Assembly: GCA_004431415.1 (NCBI GenBank)
Contig: QPMI01000470.1
Coordinates: 186,001 to 250,000 of the forward strand
Direction: 5' to 3'
DNA length: 64,000 nt
Source of the DNA: Cyanophora paradoxa
Taxonomy: Eukaryota; Glaucocystophyceae; Cyanophorales; Cyanophoraceae
Shown here: piece by piece, positions 57,901 through 64,000 of the stretch
Layout: each line of letters begins with the position of its first letter
Position numbering within the stretch: the first letter of the stretch is position 1
Notes under the pieces: model-generated
The model's input: only the letters and a program-made list of their open reading frames with translations
Told to the model about the DNA's origin: nothing
Database searches by the model: none
Program-made: the position numbers and the translations under genes

Positions 57901-58611
57901 ACGAGCACATTCCTCTCCCGTCGGGCCGCCCCCGCCGCGGACCCCGCCGGTACCCCGTCTCCCCGGGCCGCGGTACCCCCGTCCGAGGGGGGTACGGCCC
58001 TTCCCTCTTCCTCTTCTTCTTCTCCTTCCTTGAGGCCAGCAAGCGGGCGCGGCCGTCGGCGGCAGCGGCCGGCGGCGGAGGATGTCGTGCGACCGCTTCG
58101 GCCCCTGCGGCCCGCCCCGGGGCCCGGGCCCGGGCCCCCCATGGCCATCTCGCAGCCCTCCCCGCCCCCGATGATGACGCCCCCGCCCCCGCCCTCGCCC
58201 TCGCCCCCGGCCCCGCCCCCGGCTGGAGGCTTGGCGCAGCCTATCTTCGTTTTCGGCGCAGCGAGCCCGTTTCCTCCACCGTTCACGGATCCGAATCCGC
58301 CTGCGCTCTTCTGCTTGCCGCTCGTTTCGGCGTCGGCCGTGCATGCGGCCGGGCGCGCGGAATTCGAAGGCGGCAGCCGTCCCACCGCGCCCGTGCCTGT
58401 ACACGTGTCCCCGCGGGACGCATCTGGACCTGCGCCCTCGGCATCTAGATCTCCGGATCCGGGCTCGGATCCCCCGGCGTCCGGTTTCGAAGGGTCCGGG
58501 AGTCCCCCGCCCCTCTCCTTCAGCCGCCCTCTGCACATGCGTGCCGCGCCGGATGTCGACACTCCCTCGCCCGTCTATCCCAGCCACCCCGTTTACTTGG
58601 GCGCACTGTAA
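54970..58611 (+). CDS. TPR-like helical-repeat protein with Pro/Ser-rich tail, function unknown
   Basis: The first exon starts at ATG 54970 (MATMSPAIDAAARKAAASEP). A frame from about 55360 follows a GCGCGCAG acceptor and reads YWASEEELAALASAAEAAGA, then TPLFGTFCGRQRLHAIFAGL and RLVWAIVRSLLEALLQ. Further exons: DWDLFLLQPPLADRLALCAA (55825), WSDLRRKALTPSDEEANIIR (56150), MVEEYHLAYLNG (56440), LRWRNEFALAERYGRRCLEI (56541), SVLRIRVLMDLITISNH (56700), ELDMLSCLRTVRRYV (57027), PIEAFIGACKLGAFTFK (57380) and VAHALYQLGDGQLAAGDGPA (57602). Paired-helix segments of about 34 residues resemble tetratricopeptide repeats. The last 250 residues are Pro/Ser/Gly-rich and end at TAA 58609-58611. No catalytic motif is seen; a scaffold role is possible. 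A C-rich tract (56926-56943) sits in an intron. Confidence 0.55.
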
Positions 58612-59645
58612 CCAAATTCCAACCTTCATACGTGTGCGATAGCTTTGGCTACTTGATATACCAATTTATACTAGTAAGTAGATATGCGTTTGCACTGGGT
58701 TTATTATGCATTACTGAAATCTTTGTTTTTGGCGAATTACCGGCCACAGCCTCTAGTACTGAAATCTTACTTCAGACCCCTGATTTTACGTATATACGTA
58801 AGTTGCCGCGCGGGGCACCTGCACCTGCGCCACAAAAACGCAAGGAGTTGGCCAGGGCCCGCCCGGCCGGGCGTGAGATCTAGAGGCGAGCTCGAGGCGG
58901 CGGCCCACGGCCGGCTCCGGATCCCGGGGGCGGCCCGGCGGTCGATCTCGAAACGTCCACTCCTATAAAGTATTTGCTTGCGGAGAATCGAAATCATTTA
59001 TCTGTATAAGTATCTCTGGTTGCAGCTGCGGGGCGCCGGGGGGGGGGGGGGGGGGGGGTTAATGTCTGAACAACGTTATCTAGTACTGTGCTAGCGCTAA
59101 GCTTAATTAAGTCGGCACTTGGAAAGCCGGAGCTTTATATCGAGTCCACGGCCGGAGCTCGAATCCGAGGCGCACTATGTATAGCTATGTATGTATAGCC
59201 CTCCCCCCTCAAGCCTCCCGCCATCCCGCCCCCACCCACCATCCCTGCCCCCTCTATTTCTGTTCACTTATAGCAGTGAAAAGCCAGAGATCTATACAGA
59301 TCTATACAGATCTATAGCTATGCATATGCGGCCATCGACATCAAAATTGATACACAACGGCACATGTATTTTAATCTCTGCCGCATTAATTCAATCATTG
59401 ATGATTGAACAAAAGCCTGCATCCGCAAAAAGATTTTGAAGATGCATCAGCTTACGATCAGAGAATATGCATGGCAAGGATGATTGATACGAAATGGAAC
59501 AGCAACGTATAATTGCGAACGGTAGATGAATACAGATAAATACAACCTTTACTTCGCGAGATAAATGTAAACGCTGTGTGTAAATCGCAAGCCTAATGGC
59601 AAAAATTGCGATTGAACCGCATTGCAATGGAATTTTGAAATAGTG
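58612..59645. other. Intergenic between convergent genes; contains a G run
   Basis: Contains the truncated tail-family insertion at 58724 and a run of about 20 G at 59038-59058. AT-richer DNA from 59270 to 59640 has no supported exon. Confidence 0.5.
58724..58756 (-). mobile_element. Strongly truncated tail-family insertion with 12-bp TSD
   Basis: TTTTTGGCGAATTACCGGCC then ACAGCCTCTAG (reverse complement of the tail) is flanked by TACTGAAATCTT at 58712-58723 and 58757-58768. Only about 33 nt were inserted. Confidence 0.75.
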
Positions 59646-60509
59646 TCAAGGCTCGGCAACCGGTACCGGCGCCTCTATGGTTTCTGGATCGTGATCATAT
59701 GCCTGATGTTGAATCGCATGTGGCAGCTGCAGGGGGCTCTCTCGATCTGTAGGCCGGCTAGCGCTCTGAACGTGGATTCTCCGAACCCGCCGCCGTCGCC
59801 GTCTAACCATAAAGACATAGAAAACCACGAGAGCGGTAGCGATGACAGCCACTGTGACGCCCGCCGCAACTCCGGCAATGAGCCCCACCGGTATCGGTGT
59901 GCCTCCATTTGCAGTGTCGCCGCCACGTGCACCGGCATTGGAAGTCCCGGTACCCGTGCCCGCAGTTGTGGACGTCGATGGCGCCGCGGCCGGGGTCGAC
60001 GGCGCTACGGATGTCACCTGGGTGCGCAGGATCTTCACCCCGCCCGTTGCCGCCTCGATCTCGCGCGCCGTCGAGTCGGCCAACACGACATTTGCCAAGC
60101 GCTGCAGCGCCTCTGCCCGGTCCGCCTCGCGCGGGACGCCGCTTGCGCTCATGTTCACGGCAGCGCTGAATTCGAGCACAACGACTTCGACCCCCTTGTC
60201 GTCCGCCTGCATCAAGGCCCTTTTCCGCGATCGCGATGCCGCTCTGGACCTCATGATCAGAGCCGACGCCCTTGGTACGCATCGTACGGACTTGATAGTT
60301 AGTTTGGTGCCCTCGCTGGCCAGCGCCTGTGCGCGCGGCACGTGCACGCTCAGTAAATCCTGGCTTGCATACGTTCCGCGCAGCATGCGCAGGTGGAAGT
60401 CGAACGAACCTTGGCGAAAGCTCCATGGATGGACTCGCCATACGAGTCCAGGAAAATCGAAAAGGGGACATTCCAGGGACATTGGCGAGAAACTGAGCAA
60501 GGATAACAA
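59646..60509 (-). CDS. Single-pass membrane protein (C-terminal part, possibly receptor-like)
   Basis: A minus-strand frame to a stop at 59648-59646. The extracellular part includes GVEVVVLEFSAAVNMSASGV and EALQRLANVVLADSTAREIE, a pattern like small SEA-type or stalk domains. A Ser/Thr/Ala-rich stretch (SVAPSTPAAAPSTSTTAGTG) then leads to one clear membrane helix (VGLIAGVAAGVTVAVIATAL and on to VVFYVFMV). It is followed by a stop-transfer RRRRRRVRR and a short polar cytoplasmic tail. The ATG at 60509 is the first in frame, but there is no good signal peptide there and other frames upstream also look exonic, so 5' exons are probably missing from this model. Ligand and pathway are unknown. Confidence 0.5.
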   Translation of the reverse strand: MLSLLSFSPMSLECPLFDFPGLVWRVHPWSFRQGSFDFHLRMLRGTYASQDLLSVHVPRAQALASEGTKLTIKSVRCVPRASALIMRSRAASRSRKRALMQADDKGVEVVVLEFSAAVNMSASGVPREADRAEALQRLANVVLADSTAREIEAATGGVKILRTQVTSVAPSTPAAAPSTSTTAGTGTGTSNAGARGGDTANGGTPIPVGLIAGVAAGVTVAVIATALVVFYVFMVRRRRRRVRRIHVQSASRPTDRESPLQLPHAIQHQAYDHDPETIEAPVPVAEP

Positions 60510-61237
60510 CTACGCACGCACGTACCACACTCCTCCTATTTTCAGTTTCTCGCCAATCCCTTCCTGTGAGATCCCGATTCCGGCCCCCCGGGGGACCCCC
60601 GCCCCCCGGCCCCCCTGCTTCCCGGGGCCGCCAGGCCGCGCCGCTCAAGGAGCAGCATTGCAATGCCAGCCCGAGCTAATGCGCGCCTCTACCGTGCCGG
60701 TCGCCGGCTTTTCTCCAGATTTGATCTCTGCCCCCGAGGGCGCTCGGCGGGCCGCCCCGGCCTTGCGCGCACGCGCCCCCGGCCCCGCCCTCGGCAGTCG
60801 GCCTCGCGCGGCTTGCGCGCCTGACAAATAACCGCTAGTGCACGCCGCCGTGATAGCTGGTTATCCCGGGGACCAGCTCCAACTCGCGGCCGCCAAGTGC
60901 ATCAAGAGTTGAGCGCGAGCGGTCAAGGACGAGCACAAGTCTTCTCTTTATAAAAATACAGCGCTAGCATACTAACGTTCTATCTATAGCAGAGCTAGAG
61001 GCTTGGAGAGCCATGCCAGGGAAAATGTGGAAATTGAATTAGAGACGCCCCTCGGGGGGCGTGAAGAAATTAATTACGTTAGCGTTACATCTATAACACA
61101 TCTATTACAGCTAGAGGCTCGGAGAGCCAAGCCAGGGAAATTGAAATAGAAAATGAAAGAGGCGCCACTCGGGGGCGTGAACAAATTCAAGGTGGCGGGG
61201 CGCCGAGATCCAAAAAAGAAAGCAGAGTAAAAACTCA
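60510..61237. repeat. Intergenic; 116-bp direct repeat with GC hairpins 3' of the dioxygenase gene
   Basis: CTAGAGGCTTGGAGAGCCA (60995) and CTAGAGGCTCGGAGAGCCA (61111) start two copies of a block. Each continues through a small hairpin (GCCCCTCGGGGGGC; GCGCCACTCGGGGGCG) and GTGAA-AAATT. They lie just downstream of the minus-strand stop at 61238, so could be in its 3' UTR. Confidence 0.7.
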
Positions 61238-63897
61238 TTAAGGTGCGTTTGGAGAGGCGCCCTCGGAGTTGACCTTGAGGTTGTTCCCCAGCGTCAGCAC
61301 GATGCAGTATCTGCCGGAAAAGAGAAGGCTCGGAGTGAGCTTGAGAGGCGCCGCTGCGGCGGCCGCGGGGAGGGCCCGGCGCACCGCCCCTCCGTGTCGT
61401 CGTCCTCCACCACGCCGTGCTTCAGATAGTGGCCCTGCCGCGAGAGGCGACGCGTCGGCCGCCGTCGCCCCCGCCGGGCGAAGCCAGAGGCGCGGCCAAG
61501 CGTGCATGCGCACCTTGATAAAGACGACGTCGCCGTGGCGGAGCTCGACGGAGATGCCGAGGGCGGGGAAGCGGAGGCGGTGCAGGCGCCGGTCGCGGTC
61601 GCCGTCGGGGTGGAAATAGATGAGGGCCGCGTACCCCTCTCGCGCATCGTTCACGTCGCGGTGCGGATCCGTGATCCTGCACCGGGGGAAAACGTCGGCC
61701 GCTCGCGGGCCGGCCGGGGCGGCCGGACGGGGGGTACGGCGGGGCGGGGGGAGGTGGCGGGGGTGGCTCACTTGTCCGGCCCGTTCATCCACTGCATCGC
61801 CCAGAAACCTGTACACGCAGGGATGATGGGGAGCCCGGCCGCGCCCCCCGGCCCCGCCACCCCCCGAGGGCGGCCCGGCGGCGCACCGTAGTTGTACGGC
61901 TGCTGCTCGAGCAGCCGCAAGCTGATCTGGGCCATCTGGCAGGCGGCCCTCAGGTTGACGATGCTGAAGGCCGCGATGAGGTACTCCAGCAGCCCCGCGA
62001 GGTACCAGTTGAAGAGGTGCAGGCGCCGGTTCGCGTTCGTATCCGGCCCGAACTGCTTGTTGATGACCACCTGAGGCGGGCGTGAGCGCGGGCGCTCTGG
62101 CGCGCGGGGGGAGGCGGTCGGGAATCGCGGCGGGCAGCGGGCGGGCGCACCGGCGTCGGGACCGTGGCGCTAAGGCGCTGGCAGCCCGTGGTGACCCGAT
62201 CGCCGCGCACCCCCTCCTGCTCCTCCGTGCCGCACCCGTGCCCCCCCTTCTTCTTCTTCTTCGTCTTCTTCTTCTTCGGCTTGGGCTCCGGCTTCTCTTC
62301 GGCCTGCGCGAGCCAGCCCTCGCGCTCGAGCTCCGCCAGCTTGGCTCGCATGACGTCGAGGCTGCCCGTCTCCAGCGCCGCCTTGGCGGCCTCGTCGGCC
62401 GCGTCCAGCAGCGCCTGATCCTGCGCGTCCCGCCCCATCAGCATCGCGACCGCCCGGCGGCGGGGACCGCGGGGTGGCGGCCGGGCAGAGGCGGGGGAGG
62501 GGAGCGCGGGGGGCGGCGCACCAGCTCGGCGTTGTCGTGCGGCTTCCCCTTGGAAGCAAAGGGCATCGCCACCGAGCCGCAGGCGACGACGGCCGCGACG
62601 CGCTTGATTGCGGCGCCCTCCGCGTCCCAGAAGAGGTCGGGCAGGTGGGCGGCGGCCAGCTCGCCGCCGAGGACGAGGCGCGTGAACGTCCCGCGCCCCA
62701 TCACCGCGTCGTGCTTCCGCACCTCCCTTCCCGGCAGGCCGGGCGGGAGGGGCTTCAGGCCGTGGCAGAGGGCGCCCTGCGCGCCGGGGGCTCGGCGGGG
62801 GCGCGCGTGGGGCGCGCCGGGGGCGTGCGGAGGGGCGGGCGGGCGGACCTGGGCCCGCAGGACCTCTTGGATGAAGCGCGTGTCCACCTCGCCGCCGCCG
62901 GGGAGGTTGCAGCTGAGCACGAGCGTCTGCGGGGGCGACACGGCGCGCTTCGCCACCGCGACGGCGTGCAGGGGCCCGTGGGGGTCGTCGAGAAAGGCCC
63001 CCTGCAGGGCGCGCAGGGTCCACTCGGCGACGGGGCGCGGCTCGAGCCTCTTCCCCGACCGCAGCCGCAGCTCGGAGCCGTAGAGCTCGGCCTCGCGCGC
63101 CGGGGGCCCGAGCATCCCCGGAGGTACGATCCCGCGAGGCAGCTGCGGAGGGGGAGGCGCGTTCGGGCCGGGGCGGCAGCGGGCGGGCGAGAGGGGGCGT
63201 CTCGCACGTAGATCGTCTTGCCGGCCCAGCGGTGGGCCCCGAAGGACGGGAGCCCGTAGGTGTACCGCGCCAGGAGCGCGGCCTTGGCGAACGGATCTGC
63301 GGCAGGGCGTCGGGCGGGCAGCGGCGCTGCGAGCGCGGGGCGAGGAGGGGCGGGCGGACTCTTTGTGCGGAGGGGGCACGCCGGGCCCGGGAGCGCGTTG
63401 GACGCGCGCCTCTGCCCGCCGACCGCCAGCCCCGCCGCGCGCTTCTCGTTGCGCTTCCTCAAGGCCTCGGCGCGCCGAGCCGCCGCCGCCGGGTCGGCCG
63501 CGAGCGCCTCTGCCGCGGCGGCGCACAGGGCCGCGTCGTCCGCGCCGTCCGCCGACGCGGCGGCGGCCCCGGGCGGCTCCCGCGGCGGCTCCTGCTGCAG
63601 ACGCTCGCCCCTGCGCGGGCGGACGCGCCGCGGGGCCTCCTCCGCTTCCGCCCGGCCCGGCCGACCGCCGGGGCCGGGGCCTGCGCAGGCGCCGGACCGC
63701 TCCGGTTCCCCGACCAGGGCCGCCTGTGCGTTCTCGCGCCTCCGCTTGTGCGTGGCCTGCGCTGCAATGCCGCGGTGCCTGGCGGCCGCCTTCCTCGCCG
63801 CCTTGGTAGCCTTGGCCAGCTCCGTCAGCGGGATCAACTCCAGCCCCGCGCGCGCAAGCATGCCGCCGCGCGAGCTGCCGGGCCCGCCGTCCGGCAT
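61238..63897 (-). CDS. 2-oxoglutarate/Fe(II) dioxygenase, TET/JBP-like
   Basis: The start is ATG 63897. An N-terminal basic, Ala/Arg-rich region (nuclear-looking) is followed by FAKAALLARYTYGLPSFGAH, GSELRLRSGKRLEPRPVAEW, TLVLSCNLPGGGEVDTRFIQ and MGRGTFTRLVLGGELAAAHL, then a Lys-rich segment (KPKKKKTKKKKKGG, about 62270). The catalytic part is spread over exons 62070-61772, 61676-61514, 61434-61385 and 61310-61238, all in phase. It contains NWYLAGLLEYLIAAFSIVNL, then TDPHRDVNDAREGYAALIYF with the iron-binding HxD (His 61663-61661, Asp 61657-61655). After it come LRFPALGISVELRHGDVVFI, HYLKHGV (distal His, 61419-61417) and EGRYCIVLTLGNNL with the 2-oxoglutarate Arg split by the last intron. HxD...H...R with HRDxND and a GDVVF strand is characteristic of TET/JBP-type and related algal and fungal oxygenases that modify 5-methylpyrimidines. 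The substrate is an inference. Confidence 0.8.
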
Positions 63898-64000
63898 GAT
63901 CTTCGGATGCGTGCTTCACCTGCGAAATTAAAGGCGAGGCGTCGGCGCGGGCGGCCGCAGGGCTCGAGCGAGTGGCGGCGAGCTTTCGATATCGGTCGCG
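63898..64000. other. 5' flank of the dioxygenase gene
   Basis: About 100 bases upstream of the start; no promoter element or exon identified. Confidence 0.4.

Overview
The window is nuclear DNA of a GC-rich, intron-dense unicellular eukaryote, most likely an alga or related protist. Coding exons are short and joined by GT-AG introns whose donors are mostly GTGCGC, GTGAGC or GTACCCC. Several genes have a dozen or more exons whose phases fit together when spliced by hand. I cannot name the lineage from sequence alone; haptophyte, glaucophyte, pelagophyte and green-lineage algae are all conceivable.

Layout, left to right. 0-2.6 kb: a proline-rich 3' exon (+) and a poorly resolved minus-strand gene with a duplicated exon. 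2.8-7.4 kb: a complete 18-exon molybdenum cofactor sulfurase (+). 7.4-15.4 kb: repeat-rich DNA holding a small multi-pass membrane protein gene (-). 15.4-22.4 kb: exons of a cysteine-rich, probably secreted protein (+), split by retroelement-like and AT-richer DNA that includes a ubiquitin-protease-like fragment. 23.1-32.2 kb: two secreted proteins on the minus strand, an NHL beta-propeller protein and a large surface protein with a Pro-Ser hinge, a GPS-like motif and a GPI-type tail. 33.8-40.4 kb: a spliced EutB-EutC fusion, the B12-dependent ethanolamine ammonia-lyase (+). 41.3-43.4 kb: an FHA-parvulin prolyl isomerase (-), divergent from a very large protein kinase/pseudophosphatase gene at 43.4-54.0 kb (+). 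55.0-58.6 kb: a TPR-like protein (+). 59.6-60.5 kb: a single-pass membrane protein (-). 61.2-63.9 kb: a 2-oxoglutarate/Fe(II) dioxygenase with all catalytic residues, resembling the TET/JBP nucleic-acid oxygenases (-).

The genes do not form one pathway. Themes are vitamin- and metal-cofactor metabolism (MOCOS, EutBC), cell-surface proteins (15-32 kb, 60 kb) and phospho-signalling (FHA-parvulin, kinase). The least expected items are the eukaryotic EutBC fusion, the TET/JBP-like dioxygenase, the kinase with a serine-for-cysteine phosphatase domain and a 44-residue tandem repeat, and a tRNA-headed SINE that shares its 3' tail with a second, possibly LINE-derived element. Five insertions of that tail family can be delimited by target-site duplications.

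Intergenic DNA is unusual: it is dense in short perfect palindromes (14.8-15.3, 16.1-16.5, 26.1-26.5 and 32.9-33.1 kb). No CRISPR, rRNA or intact tRNA gene was seen. Exon boundaries were worked out by eye from reading frame, phase and family motifs; where phases did not resolve, the entry says so.
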